Assembly: GCF_011044495.1 (NCBI RefSeq)
Contig: NZ_CP049143.1
Span: 186,001 to 250,000 of the forward strand
Source: Roseimicrobium sp. ORNL1
Lineage (GTDB): Bacteria > Verrucomicrobiota > Verrucomicrobiia > Verrucomicrobiales > Verrucomicrobiaceae
DNA length: 64,000 nt
Direction: 5' to 3'
Under the pieces are notes generated by a model. The model was not told the DNA's origin, searched no databases, and was given only the letters and a program-made list of their open reading frames with translations. The position numbers were made by a program, and so were the translations under genes. Shown in pieces: positions 42,857 to 53,289 of the stretch; position 1 is the first letter of the stretch, and each line of letters opens with the position of its first letter.

Positions 42857-45076
42857 ATGTCCCGGCCTCGCTTCAGTGTTCTAGTGCCCACGCGCAATGC
42901 GGAGGGCACTTTGGGAGCCACGTTACGCACCTGTTTGGAGCAGGAGTTCGACGATTATGAGATCGTTGTTTCCGACAACAGCTCCACGAAAGCAACCGAG
43001 GAACTGATCGCCAGCATTCACTCGCCCAGGATTCGGAGGCTACGCCCGGAGAAGACGCTCGCCATGCAGGAGAACTGGGAGTTCGCCGTGGCGCACAGCC
43101 AGGGGGAGTATATTTTGGTGCTGGGCAGTGATGATGGTCTCCTGCTCCATTCCCTCAAGGAACTGGATCGGCTGCTGCGCATGCTGGACACCAAGCTCCT
43201 GCGCTGGGATCCGGTATGCTACAACTGGCCCAACATGCCTGTGCAGGCGCATGCTGTTTCCAATACGCTGCTGCTGCCTCTCAAGCAGGAGGACTACTAT
43301 CATCCCATCCACTGGAGGGACTCGCGGCACATGATCCTGGAAGTGGTGCGCGGTCGGCGCAGCTATGCAGAGCTGCCCTCGGTCTACCAGTCCGCCGTGC
43401 ACCGCAGCCTGCTTGAGACATTGAAGCAGCGCACCGGAAGGGTGTTCCACGGTGATTGTCCGGATGTGTACAGCGGCTTTGCGCTGGCCCATCTGACGAA
43501 GCGCTACTGCTCGCTGGATGCACCCCTGTCCATCAGCGGACTTTCCGGCGCGAGCAATGGCGTGGCCACGATTTTTTTGAAGGACCGCTCACCTGTCGCC
43601 GAGGACTTCAAAACACTGAACCAAAGCTGTGCTGGCCGCCATTGGCCGTCGTGGATTCCGGAGCTGTCCTTGCTTACCACGTGCACGGCTCATTCCTTCC
43701 AATGTGCCAGGGAGGCGCTGTTCCCAGATGATGCGGAACTCGTGGTGGATCGCCGTCAACTCACCCGCAGTGTGATGAGCGAGTACCACTCTGCGGACGA
43801 GCAGGAGTGGCAGAAGTTGCGGGATACCGTGCGCAGCACCCTGGTTGATGATCGTGCGCTCCTTGAATGGTTCGATGCGGAGTATGGCGGCAAATCACTG
43901 GCCACCTGTCCTCCAGCGGTCGCGCCCAAGTTGAAGAAGTATGGCGGGCCGTACATGCAACTCGATGCTGCGGAGTTCGGAGTGACGGATGTCTGGGAAG
44001 CGGCGCTCCTCTGCGAAAAACTGCTGGGTTACAAGCGGGATGGACTGAATGCACACCTGCAGCGTCCCCATGACATGTCCCACACGCCGTCGATGGCGGC
44101 GAGCAATGGCCATGGTGCGCTTGCAGAAAAGACGGCCGCCCCGCGTGAAGGTCTCTACCAGCAGGAGACCGAGGTGGCCATGCTGAAGATCCTGGCGGGC
44201 AAGGTAAAGAGGAAGACTTTTCTGGATGTGGGCGCGGAGAAAGGGTCGTTCGCCAGGGAGTTGATGGCGCTGGGATTTTCGGGCGTGTTGTTTGAGCCCT
44301 TTGCCGAGCATCTGCCAGCGCTGAACAAACTGGTGGAAGGCACCGGTTCACGAGTGCTGTCCTGTGCCGTGGATGCAACAGATCACGAGGGGCGGCTGCA
44401 CATCGCCAAGGATGAAGAAGGCCGGCCGCTGGAGTATTTTCATTCGCTGCAGGCAGCGCCCTCGGCAACGAACTTTCAGCATGATGAAGAAGGCGTGCCG
44501 GTGGCGTGCCGTTCTCTGGACAGCCTCGCCAGGGAAGGCGCGATAGAGGCGCGAGTGGGCATCCTCAAGGTCGATACCGAGGGCAACGATCTGCGTGTGC
44601 TGGAAGGGATGGGGCCGGTGAGAGCGGAGGTCCTGATGTGTGAGTTTGTAACGCCCCGTTTGTATCCAGACTGGATTTGCTCGTTCCCGGAAGGCTTGAT
44701 GGCAGCGGCCAAGGCGATGGGCTATGAGCACTGCCTCGCGGTAAGCCGCTTTGATGAGCACGAAATCGTGGAGGTGGATCCCATCCATTTTGTGGACGGA
44801 GAGTGGGGTAATCTCATCTTCACGTCGAAGGAACTACTGGACGCCGCGTACGGCGAGATGGGGGGGCTTAAGCAGCATGTTCATCGCAGGCACGTGGAGG
44901 CCTGCATGAAGGATCACCAGATGCTTCTGGAAAAGGAGGCAAGAATCCAGGAGCAGGCGGTGGTGTGTCTGGACCAGCAAAGGCGCCTCGACGAACGGAG
45001 AACCAAGATCGAGGAGCTAAAGGAAAAAGTGTCCGTGCTGAGGGAGAAAAACGAGAAACTCCGAGCGCGACACTGA
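42857..45076 (+). CDS. GT2-FkbM methyltransferase fusion with C-terminal coiled coil (copy 1)
   Basis: The 739-residue protein has three parts. Residues 1-220 or so are a GT2 domain: FSVLVPTRNAEGTLGATLRT, then IVVSDNSSTKATEELI, with the acidic pair in ILVLGSDDGLLLHSLKEL. Residues 220-430 continue with a helical region of unclear function. Residues 432-680 are an FkbM-type methyltransferase: FLDVGAEKGSFARELMALGF, GILKVDTEGNDLRVLEGMG, and LMCEFVTPRLYPDWICSFPE. The last 50 residues are charged and heptad-like (EELKEKVSVLREKNEKLRAR). The gene is one of two tandem copies. A glycosyl transfer followed by O-methylation by the same protein is a reasonable inference. I chose the ATG at 42857; a GTG at 42794 is in frame. 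Confidence 0.85.
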   Translation: MSRPRFSVLVPTRNAEGTLGATLRTCLEQEFDDYEIVVSDNSSTKATEELIASIHSPRIRRLRPEKTLAMQENWEFAVAHSQGEYILVLGSDDGLLLHSLKELDRLLRMLDTKLLRWDPVCYNWPNMPVQAHAVSNTLLLPLKQEDYYHPIHWRDSRHMILEVVRGRRSYAELPSVYQSAVHRSLLETLKQRTGRVFHGDCPDVYSGFALAHLTKRYCSLDAPLSISGLSGASNGVATIFLKDRSPVAEDFKTLNQSCAGRHWPSWIPELSLLTTCTAHSFQCAREALFPDDAELVVDRRQLTRSVMSEYHSADEQEWQKLRDTVRSTLVDDRALLEWFDAEYGGKSLATCPPAVAPKLKKYGGPYMQLDAAEFGVTDVWEAALLCEKLLGYKRDGLNAHLQRPHDMSHTPSMAASNGHGALAEKTAAPREGLYQQETEVAMLKILAGKVKRKTFLDVGAEKGSFARELMALGFSGVLFEPFAEHLPALNKLVEGTGSRVLSCAVDATDHEGRLHIAKDEEGRPLEYFHSLQAAPSATNFQHDEEGVPVACRSLDSLAREGAIEARVGILKVDTEGNDLRVLEGMGPVRAEVLMCEFVTPRLYPDWICSFPEGLMAAAKAMGYEHCLAVSRFDEHEIVEVDPIHFVDGEWGNLIFTSKELLDAAYGEMGGLKQHVHRRHVEACMKDHQMLLEKEARIQEQAVVCLDQQRRLDERRTKIEELKEKVSVLREKNEKLRARH

Positions 45077-45185
45077 TGATGAAATTCGCCGGGGTGTTTC
45101 CAGCGGAGTGAACTTCATGTTTGCGGACCTGCCCACATCACGTATCTGAACTTCGAGTTACGTATTTCCAAAAGATCCGCCGCAC

Positions 45186-47504
45186 ATGAGCCGACCGCGT
45201 TTCAGCGTGGTGATTCCCACACGCAATGCTGAGAAGACCCTGAAGGCCACGCTGCGCACCTGTGTGGAACAGGAGTTTGAGGATTACGAGATTGTCGTTT
45301 CGGACAACAGTTCCACTCCGGCCACAGAGGCATTGCTCGCAGACATGGGTTCGCCCAGGATCCGGCGGGTGCGTCCAGAGAGGACCCTGCCCATGCAGGA
45401 GAACTGGGAGTTCGCCGTGGAGCAGGCGCAGGGCGAATACATCCTGGTGGTGGGCAGTGACGATGGCCTCCTGCCGCATGCACTGAAGGAACTGGATCGG
45501 ATCCTGCGCATGCTGAACGTGAAGCTGCTGCGCTGGACTCAAGTGTGCTACAACTGGCCGGACATGCCGGTGCAGGAGCAGCTTGCTCCCAACACGCTGC
45601 TGCTGCCGCTCAAGCAGACTCATTTTTACCATCCCATCCGCTGGCAAGACTCGCGGCACATGATGCTGGAGGTGGTGAATGGCGCAGTTAATTATGCTGA
45701 GCTTCCCATGGTGTATGCGTCCGCAGTGCATCGTGATTTGTTCGCGGCCTTGAGACGGAGTACCGGAAGGGTCTTCCACAGTGATTGTCCGGATATCTAC
45801 AGCGGCTTTGCCCTCGCCCACTTGTTGAAGCGTTATTGCACGCTGGATGCACCGATATCCATCAGCGGCCTTTCCGGGGTGAGCAATGGTGTGGCCACGA
45901 TATTTTTGAAGGAGCGCTCGCCCATTGCAGAGGACTTCAAGAAACTGAACCTGCAACAACGTTCTGGCAGGGATTGGCCGGAGTGGATTCCGGATGTGCC
46001 ATTGCTTTCCACCTGTACCGCCCATTCCTTTCAATGTGCCAGGGCGGCGCTCTTTCCTGATGACACGGAGCTCGTGGTGGATCGCCGGCATCTCACGCGT
46101 GCGGTGATGAGTGAGTACCGCTCTGAAGACGAGCCGGAGTGGCAGAGGCTGCGGGATCGTGTGCGCCGCACTTTGATGGATGATCTTGCGCTTCTGGAGT
46201 GGTTCGATGCGGAGTATGGTGACAAGTCGCTGGCCACATGCCCTCCGGCGCCGGTGCCCCAGATGAGGCGTTATGGCGGGCCCTACATGCAGCTTGATGC
46301 CGCGGAGTTTGGTGTGGCGGACGTGTGGGGAGCGGCTTTGCTGTGTGAAAAGCTGCTGGGTTACAAACGGGATGGGCTCAACGCGCACCTGCAGCCTGGA
46401 CAGTCAGCATTGACGGCGGCTGGCAGCACAGTTCCCCACGAATCTGCATCTACCACCGTGATGGCTGCACCGCGCGACGGTCTCTACCAGCAGGAGACCG
46501 AGGTGGCCGTGCTGAAGATCCTGGCGGGCAAGGTGAAGAGGAAGACCTTTCTGGATGTGGGCGCGGAGAAGGGGTCGTTCGCCAGGGAGTTGATGGTGCT
46601 GGGATTTTCGGGCGTGTTGTTTGAGCCCTTTACCGGGCATCTGCCAGCACTGAATAAACTGGTGGAAGGCACCGATTCACGGGTGCTTTCCTGTGCCGTG
46701 GATGCGACGGACCACGAGGGACGGCTGCACATCGCCAAGGATGAAGAGGGCCAGCCGCTGGAGTATTTCCATTCGCTGCAGGCGGCACCCTCAGCGACGA
46801 ACTTCCGGCATGATGCAGAGGGTGTGCCAGTGGCGTGCCGCTCCCTGGAGAGCCTCGCCAGGGAAGGCACGATAGAAGCGCAAGTGGGCATCCTCAAGGT
46901 CGATACCGAGGGCAACGACCTGCGTGTGCTGGAAGGGATGGGGCCGGTGAGAGCGGAGGTCTTGATGTGTGAGTTTGTAACGCCCCGTTTGTATCCGGAC
47001 TGGATATGCTCGTTCCCGGAAGGCTTGATGGCAGCAGCCAAGGCGATGGGCTATGGGCATTGCCTGGCAGTGAGCCGCTTTGATGAACACGAGATCGTGG
47101 AGGTGGATCCGGTCCACTTTGTGGACGGAGAGTGGGGCAACCTCATCTTCACTTCCAAAGGGCTTCTCGACGATGCTCGCGCTGAACTGGACGCTCTTCG
47201 CGCAAAGGTGCAGGCCCAGCACGTGCGGACCTGTCTGAAAGGACACCGGGAGCTCCTTGAGAAGGAGGCTATGATCCAGCAGCAGGCCGTTCAACTGTTG
47301 GAAAAGGAAGCGATGATCCAGCAGCAGGCGCGTACTGGTGAGGCGATGCGTACGATACTCGATAAGAACGCATCCAATGTTCAAGCGCTTCAGAACAAGA
47401 TCACCGCGCTCAAAGAGAAGGTGGAGGGCCTCAAAGGAAAGCTGGAAGAGCAGAAGGAAAAGAACCTCAAGCTACGCGGGCGTTCCAAGCAGGTGAGCTC
47501 TTGA
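45186..47504 (+). CDS. GT2-FkbM methyltransferase fusion with C-terminal coiled coil (copy 2)
   Basis: The 772-residue protein is a paralogue of the preceding gene with the same order of parts. GT2 begins FSVVIPTRNAEKTLKATLRT and the acidic pair is in ILVVGSDDGLLPHALKELDR. The FkbM domain (432-680 approximately) differs from copy 1 at only about 15 positions (visual count), whereas the GT2 half differs much more. The C-terminal coiled coil is longer, with the 14-residue block LLEKEAMIQQQAVQ repeated twice in tandem. The start ATG lies 109 bp after copy 1, with no clear hairpin terminator between, so they could be co-transcribed. Confidence 0.85.
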   Translation: MSRPRFSVVIPTRNAEKTLKATLRTCVEQEFEDYEIVVSDNSSTPATEALLADMGSPRIRRVRPERTLPMQENWEFAVEQAQGEYILVVGSDDGLLPHALKELDRILRMLNVKLLRWTQVCYNWPDMPVQEQLAPNTLLLPLKQTHFYHPIRWQDSRHMMLEVVNGAVNYAELPMVYASAVHRDLFAALRRSTGRVFHSDCPDIYSGFALAHLLKRYCTLDAPISISGLSGVSNGVATIFLKERSPIAEDFKKLNLQQRSGRDWPEWIPDVPLLSTCTAHSFQCARAALFPDDTELVVDRRHLTRAVMSEYRSEDEPEWQRLRDRVRRTLMDDLALLEWFDAEYGDKSLATCPPAPVPQMRRYGGPYMQLDAAEFGVADVWGAALLCEKLLGYKRDGLNAHLQPGQSALTAAGSTVPHESASTTVMAAPRDGLYQQETEVAVLKILAGKVKRKTFLDVGAEKGSFARELMVLGFSGVLFEPFTGHLPALNKLVEGTDSRVLSCAVDATDHEGRLHIAKDEEGQPLEYFHSLQAAPSATNFRHDAEGVPVACRSLESLAREGTIEAQVGILKVDTEGNDLRVLEGMGPVRAEVLMCEFVTPRLYPDWICSFPEGLMAAAKAMGYGHCLAVSRFDEHEIVEVDPVHFVDGEWGNLIFTSKGLLDDARAELDALRAKVQAQHVRTCLKGHRELLEKEAMIQQQAVQLLEKEAMIQQQARTGEAMRTILDKNASNVQALQNKITALKEKVEGLKGKLEEQKEKNLKLRGRSKQVSS

Positions 47505-47526
47505 AGACCTGCAGGCCTTCAACCCA

Positions 47527-48855
47527 TCACCAGCGGATGCCCCACCGCAGGAGACGGTCGCACCACGCGGCATTCGCCTGGAAAAGCACGACGTGGTGGC
47601 CGAGCCGTTCCTCACTGAAGGAGGCACCCAGTTCACGCAAACGCAGCCTCGCCATTTCCGCAAAGCCCGTGGTGGTAATTTCCGCGCTGGACTTCTGAAG
47701 GTCATGCACGCGGAAGCAGCCAAGGAACCACGGAAGGCGCTTGATGTTTGCGCCAGCCTTCTGGAAGCGGAGCAGCAGATCCCAGTCGAAGGCGAACTTG
47801 AAGCTCTCATCGAGATGGCCCCCGCACTTTTCCCACAGGCTGCGCCGCCAGAAGAGTGTTTCCTGGGGGATGTAGTCACCCCATAGTAACATCTCGCCAT
47901 TGTGGCGCGGCAGCACCCAGCGGCCCACCTGCCAGTCCTGTTCGTTGATGATGAGACGGTGACCGTAGACGGCATCCACCTCGGGGTGGGTGGCGAAATA
48001 GTGCGCCACATAGTGCAGGGTTCCCGGAGTGATCAGGTCATCCGAGTTCAGCCACGCCATGATCTCGCCGTTGGAGCGTGCAAACCCCTTGTTGATGGCA
48101 TTGGCGGGACCGGTGTCGCGTTCACTTCCCCAAGAGGTCAGCTTTTCGGCATGCTTCTGGATGATGTCCGCTGAGCCATCCGTGCTGCCTCCATCCCAGA
48201 CATGATAATCAAGCCGGGGGTAGCCTTGACCCAGGATGCTGGACAGGGTCCGCGGAAGAAACGACGCCTGCTGATAGGATGGCGTCACGATGCTGATCAG
48301 CGGCCACGACTCCTGAGGTCCGGGTGGCGATACCTTGGGGAGACGGTCCAGGTCGAGAGGTTTGGGATCATGCTGGCGTAGCACGCCCAGGCGCATTTGC
48401 GTCCTCCACACCTTGTCCTTCAGGCGCATGAATTTGGTGACCCGGCTGGGATCCTCCAGGACCGGGGCCACGATGCATCCACGACGGGTGAGACCACGGT
48501 GGATGACCTCCTCGTAGGAACGGAGGTCGGAGCGCATCAAGCGGTAGCGTGTCTCCCAGTTCCAGGCCTCATGTCTGTCATGCCGCGCTTGTACCTTCGT
48601 CTGCTTGAGTTCGCGTTTGAGCTGGACGACGCGTTTGCGGAGTTCCTTGTGGCGGACATTCCGCTTCTCCGTCGTCTCTTTGATGCGCTGCATCAGTTCC
48701 GTCTGCTGCGCGGCATGGGTTTGCAGGGCCTGGAGTTCGATCGGGCTCAGCGAAGCGGCGCTGCTGTTGCCATTGTCATGCCCATTGGCGCCGTTGCTCC
48801 GACTGGCGGCGCGTCGCAGCAGCCACCGTGCAAGGAGATCATCAAGGCGTGCCAT
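47527..48855 (-). CDS. Family 2 glycosyltransferase with N-terminal coiled-coil
   Basis: The 442-residue protein starts with a basic, glutamine- and lysine-rich helical stretch of about 100 residues (HAAQQTELMQRIKETTEKRN and similar) that is predicted coiled coil. The GT2 domain follows at about residue 185: LISIVTPSYQQASFLPRTLS, then HVWDGGSTDGSADIIQKHAE, and the acceptor side GEIMAWLNSDDLITPGTLHY with the SDD metal site. It ends CFRVHDLQKSS-type then a helical tail. Similar N-terminal coils may tether it to other components. It is convergent with the tandem fusions (22-bp gap) and is part of the cluster at its right end. Confidence 0.87.
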   Translation of the reverse strand: MARLDDLLARWLLRRAASRSNGANGHDNGNSSAASLSPIELQALQTHAAQQTELMQRIKETTEKRNVRHKELRKRVVQLKRELKQTKVQARHDRHEAWNWETRYRLMRSDLRSYEEVIHRGLTRRGCIVAPVLEDPSRVTKFMRLKDKVWRTQMRLGVLRQHDPKPLDLDRLPKVSPPGPQESWPLISIVTPSYQQASFLPRTLSSILGQGYPRLDYHVWDGGSTDGSADIIQKHAEKLTSWGSERDTGPANAINKGFARSNGEIMAWLNSDDLITPGTLHYVAHYFATHPEVDAVYGHRLIINEQDWQVGRWVLPRHNGEMLLWGDYIPQETLFWRRSLWEKCGGHLDESFKFAFDWDLLLRFQKAGANIKRLPWFLGCFRVHDLQKSSAEITTTGFAEMARLRLRELGASFSEERLGHHVVLFQANAAWCDRLLRWGIRW

Positions 48856-48872
48856 TGGGGGGGAACCTGTTC

Positions 48873-49457
48873 CTAGCGGCGACGACGAAGCACCGCAAGG
48901 TGCTTGTCCACGAACTTGCCAGGAGTCAGCAATTTGCGGGAATCTTCATTGTGATGGGTGAGCACAAGCTCGGCACCGAGCTTCTCCAGCGCTTCCAGGG
49001 CCAGCTGGTGCTCCTTGTCGAAATAGCTCGTGATCACCAGAAGCCCATCGTCACCTGTCTTGGTCAGGCCTTCTTCAAAGATGCGCTTCCAGAGTTCAGG
49101 TCCGTGCCAGTAGTTCTGGTGGCGCAGCAGCACCATGTCGAAGTTCTCACCCAGTTCCTTGTGCTGAGAAAGTTTGGTCGCGTCCTCCAGCAGAAACTCC
49201 GCGGGAAGATGGGCGTGATTTTCGCGCGCTTGCAGAATCTCGCGGATGCGGATGTCCGCGCCGATCAACTTCACATCCCCTTCGGTCTGCGCTTTGGCGA
49301 AGTTCACCAGGGTCTCCGCTTCATCGCACTGACCGCAGGCGATGTTCAGAAGGCGCAGATCCTTTCCCGCAGCTCCCACCAGATGTGGTGACACCTTTTC
49401 GCGCAGCAGCGCGTCCAGCGTCCGCATGTCCTTGGCGATGGGATGACTGGCAGGCAT
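48873..49457 (-). CDS. Class I SAM-dependent methyltransferase
   Basis: A 194-residue methyltransferase with motif I LRLLNIACGQCDEAETLVNF at about residues 34-53, an acidic strand-2 end in LIGADIRIREIL, and motif IV-like NFDMVLLRHQNYWHGPELW. The arrangement LLRHQNYWHGP suggests a specific subgroup that I cannot name. It lies 17 bp upstream of the coiled-coil glycosyltransferase and 12 bp downstream of trpB, all on the minus strand, so it could be in one transcript with either. The substrate is unknown. Confidence 0.82.
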   Translation of the reverse strand: MPASHPIAKDMRTLDALLREKVSPHLVGAAGKDLRLLNIACGQCDEAETLVNFAKAQTEGDVKLIGADIRIREILQARENHAHLPAEFLLEDATKLSQHKELGENFDMVLLRHQNYWHGPELWKRIFEEGLTKTGDDGLLVITSYFDKEHQLALEALEKLGAELVLTHHNEDSRKLLTPGKFVDKHLAVLRRRR

Positions 49458-49469
49458 GAGCGTCGCGCA

Positions 49470-50687
<1,218 letters not shown>

Positions 50688-50751
50688 GGGGGCGATAGCA
50701 AAGCACAAAGGACCGCTGGCTCAAAGGACTTCTGCATCCCCCGATGCCGCT

Positions 50752-51795
50752 TCACGCCTCCAGCCGGAAGGCGGTCTCCGCGAGGAGGGCATTCAGGGCG
50801 CGGCGGTAGGGGCTGGGCATGGGCAGATTCGCCAAATCATCGTGCGGAATGACCCTGGCGGCCTTCTCTTGCTGAAGGGGTTTGCCCTTTCGGGCGGGGG
50901 GAGCCTCGTGCACCCAAAGGGTGACCCGGTAGCGGGTGATGGTGTATCGGGATTTGTGAAGCACCGCAGGCAGCTGCTCAACCTCCGGAAGCGCCGGCAG
51001 CTTCCACAAGCCGGTGCGGCGGGCGCCGGTCTCCTGTTGCAGGAGCACGCCCTCCTCCGTCCGCTGGAAGAACACCCGCTCCGTCACCTCGGTCACCGTG
51101 GCGCGCGCGCCTTTCACCGGCAGGGACGCTGGCTCCTTGGCGAGGCAATATTCCTGCACCGGGCACTGCCCGCAGGTGGGGGATGAGACACGGCAGACCG
51201 TCTGGCCCAGCTCCATGAGCGCACTGTTGTGAGCACGGGCGCTCGGGGCAGCCTGCACGAGCAGCTCCGCCCTTTCCCAGAGCTTCGCCTGGCCTTCCGT
51301 GGAGTCCACCGGCGTGGCGTCATCGCAGAGTCGCGCGAGCACCCGGGCCACATTGCCATCCACGATGGGCGCGGCCCTGTCATACGCGAAACTCATCACA
51401 GCGCCTGCCGTGTAGCGTCCCACGCCCGGCAGGGCATGGATGTCCTCCAGCTTCTCTGGAAACGCACCACCGTGCCTCTCCATCACCGTGCGGGCCATCT
51501 GCTGCAGGAACCGGGCGCGGCGATAGTAGCCCAGGCCCTCCCACGTGCGCAGCACCTCGGCTTCCTCTGCTTGCGCCAGCGTCTGCACATTGGGGAAACG
51601 CTCCATCCACCGCGTGTAGTAGCCGCGCCCCAGCACCGTGGGGATCTGCGTCTGCTGCAGCATCATCTCAGACACCAGGATGGCATACGGGTCCGTGGTG
51701 CGCCGCCAGGGATAGTCCTTCGCATGGGTCGCGAACCACGCGCCCAGGGTCGTGGCAAAAGCCTCAGGGCGCTGCAGCGGCGATTGTTTTGGCAT
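50752..51795 (-). CDS. mutY: A/G-specific adenine glycosylase
   Basis: MutY removes adenine mispaired with 8-oxoguanine. The 347-residue protein has the catalytic Glu43 in VSEMMLQQTQIPTV, the helix-hairpin-helix LPGVGRYTAGAVMSFAY, the Asp in PIVDGNVARVLARL, and the four-cysteine iron-sulfur cluster loop CRVSSPTCGQCPVQEYC (spacing C-x6-C-x2-C-x5-C). The C-terminal Nudix-like domain (residues 220-347) starts after VKGARATVTEVTERVFFQRT. It is divergent from rnhC, with 82 bp between the starts. Confidence 0.95.
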   Translation of the reverse strand: MPKQSPLQRPEAFATTLGAWFATHAKDYPWRRTTDPYAILVSEMMLQQTQIPTVLGRGYYTRWMERFPNVQTLAQAEEAEVLRTWEGLGYYRRARFLQQMARTVMERHGGAFPEKLEDIHALPGVGRYTAGAVMSFAYDRAAPIVDGNVARVLARLCDDATPVDSTEGQAKLWERAELLVQAAPSARAHNSALMELGQTVCRVSSPTCGQCPVQEYCLAKEPASLPVKGARATVTEVTERVFFQRTEEGVLLQQETGARRTGLWKLPALPEVEQLPAVLHKSRYTITRYRVTLWVHEAPPARKGKPLQQEKAARVIPHDDLANLPMPSPYRRALNALLAETAFRLEA

Positions 51796-51877
51796 GACGG
51801 GAAGTGACAGATGACGATTTCCAGTGGACTGATAAACGTCCGACGAGCGCCTTCAGCTTGCAAGCGCCAACCTCCTC

Positions 51878-52810
51878 ATGCCAGCACCCGCACTCACCAC
51901 CTATACCAAGGTCATCACCGAATTGCAGGCCGCGAAACTTCGCTCCATTTTGGAGGACAAGGGCTGGCTGTTCGAAGCCAAGCCCTACACCCTCTACGCA
52001 GCGGCCGGTCCCAAAGTGAATGTCGCGGTGTATGAAAAAGGTCCCAAGGTGGTGCTGCAGGGGAAGGGGATTGAGGACTTCATCAAGTTCACCCTTGAGC
52101 CTGAAGTGCTGGGTACCGCGGAACTGGGCTATGAGGAAGTGACCAATCCCGCCATGTTCACCCCTCACATCGGGGTGGATGAGAGCGGAAAGGGTGACTT
52201 CTTTGGCCCGCTGGTCGTTGCTGGTGCCTATGTGGATCCAGACATGGCCCGTACCCTGCGCGACCTCGGCGCGGTGGACAGCAAACGCATCGGCTCAGAT
52301 GCGCGCATCTATGAACTGGCGCGGGACATGCGGAAGGCGCAGGTGATCCACGAGACGATCGTGATCAGTCCGCAGCGTTACAATGAGCTGTACGCCAAAT
52401 TTGGAAACCTCAACAAGCTCCTCGCCTGGGGGCATGCCAAGGTGATCGAGAACATGCTTGAGCGCGTGCCCGATTGCCCACGCGCTCTGTCTGACCAGTT
52501 TGCCAATCCTCGCGTGCTCCAACAGGCGCTTCAAGAAAAGGGGCGCAGCATCATTTTGGAACAGCGTACCAAGGCCGAAAGTGACCCTGCCGTGGCGGCC
52601 GCTTCCATCTTCGCACGGGAGAAATTCGTGCAATGGCTCGACCAAAACGGGCCTAAAGCGGGATTCATTCTTGGAAAGGGCGTTTCGGCCACGGTAAAAG
52701 CCACGGCGGTGAAAATTGTGCAAAAGCTTGGAAACGAAGGGCTTGCGAAGTTTGCAAAAATGCACTTCAAAACCGCACAAGAGGTATCTGCCGCATCCTC
52801 AAGCACATAG
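51878..52810 (+). CDS. rnhC: Ribonuclease HIII
   Basis: RNase HIII cuts RNA in RNA-DNA hybrids and usually occurs in organisms that lack one of the other RNase H types. The 310-residue protein has the N-terminal TBP-like domain (residues 1-85: LTTYTKVITELQAAKLRSIL) and the catalytic domain starting at residue 94 with IGVDESGKGDFFGPLVVAGA, where the first Asp-Glu pair is located. The further Asp is in LGAVDSKRIGSDARIYELA, and the last acidic residue falls in QRTKAESDPAVAAASIFARE. Its presence instead of a clear type 2 enzyme in this window is consistent with some Verrucomicrobia. Confidence 0.92.
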   Translation: MPAPALTTYTKVITELQAAKLRSILEDKGWLFEAKPYTLYAAAGPKVNVAVYEKGPKVVLQGKGIEDFIKFTLEPEVLGTAELGYEEVTNPAMFTPHIGVDESGKGDFFGPLVVAGAYVDPDMARTLRDLGAVDSKRIGSDARIYELARDMRKAQVIHETIVISPQRYNELYAKFGNLNKLLAWGHAKVIENMLERVPDCPRALSDQFANPRVLQQALQEKGRSIILEQRTKAESDPAVAAASIFAREKFVQWLDQNGPKAGFILGKGVSATVKATAVKIVQKLGNEGLAKFAKMHFKTAQEVSAASSST

Positions 52811-52831
52811 AGATAACTTTAGACGATCTTT

Positions 52832-52861
52832 TTGTACACGGGGCGCGTTGTTTGCTACATT
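52832..52861 (+). promoter_or_regulatory. Candidate sigma-70 promoter for the HU-like gene
   Basis: TTGTAC (52832-52837) and TACATT (52856-52861) are 18 bp apart, about 62 bp before the HU start. Each box matches the consensus only partly (3 of 6 and 4 of 6), so this is a guess. Confidence 0.25.
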
Positions 52862-52923
52862 GAGGTGCATTATTCGGTTGGGAAATAGTCCCTTAGCGGC
52901 AACCTCATCCTCCCTCTCATCTC

Positions 52924-53280
52924 ATGGCTACGATCACGAAGCGCGACCTCGTTGTCGAATTGAGCAACCGGACAGGCCTGACGCAAAATCAGGTTTTTGA
53001 CATGCTTCAGCATGTTCTGGATCTCATCACCGAGGAACTCTCGAAGGGGAATGAAGTGACCTTGCGTCGCTTCGGCACGTTTGAAGTGCGCGTGGCGAAA
53101 CCGAAAATTGGGCGAAATCCCAACAAGCCCGGTTCCGAGATGCAGATCCCGCCGCGCTCCGTGGTGCGCTTCAAGCCGGGTAATGAAATGAAGGCTCAAG
53201 TCGCCTCCGTGCTCCCCAAGCTGGTGAGCCACGACGGCGACGGCGACGGCTCGGCTCCTCCGACCGCTGCAGCACTCTAG
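52924..53280 (+). CDS. HU/IHF-family DNA-binding protein with C-terminal tail
   Basis: HU-like proteins bend and pack DNA as dimers. The first 90 residues are the full family fold: MATITKRDLVVELSNRTGLT, then TLRRFGTFEVRVAKPKIGRN, and the signature GRNPNKPGSEMQIPPRSVVR. The remaining 28 residues are an extension ending in an acidic and Gly/Ser/Pro-rich tail (SHDGDGDGSAPPTAAAL), which is beyond the usual 90-95. The leader is pyrimidine-rich (ccctctcatctc) with no Shine-Dalgarno sequence. It is convergent with the next gene, 9 bp away. Confidence 0.94.
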   Translation: MATITKRDLVVELSNRTGLTQNQVFDMLQHVLDLITEELSKGNEVTLRRFGTFEVRVAKPKIGRNPNKPGSEMQIPPRSVVRFKPGNEMKAQVASVLPKLVSHDGDGDGSAPPTAAAL

Positions 53281-53289
53281 CACTGGTCT

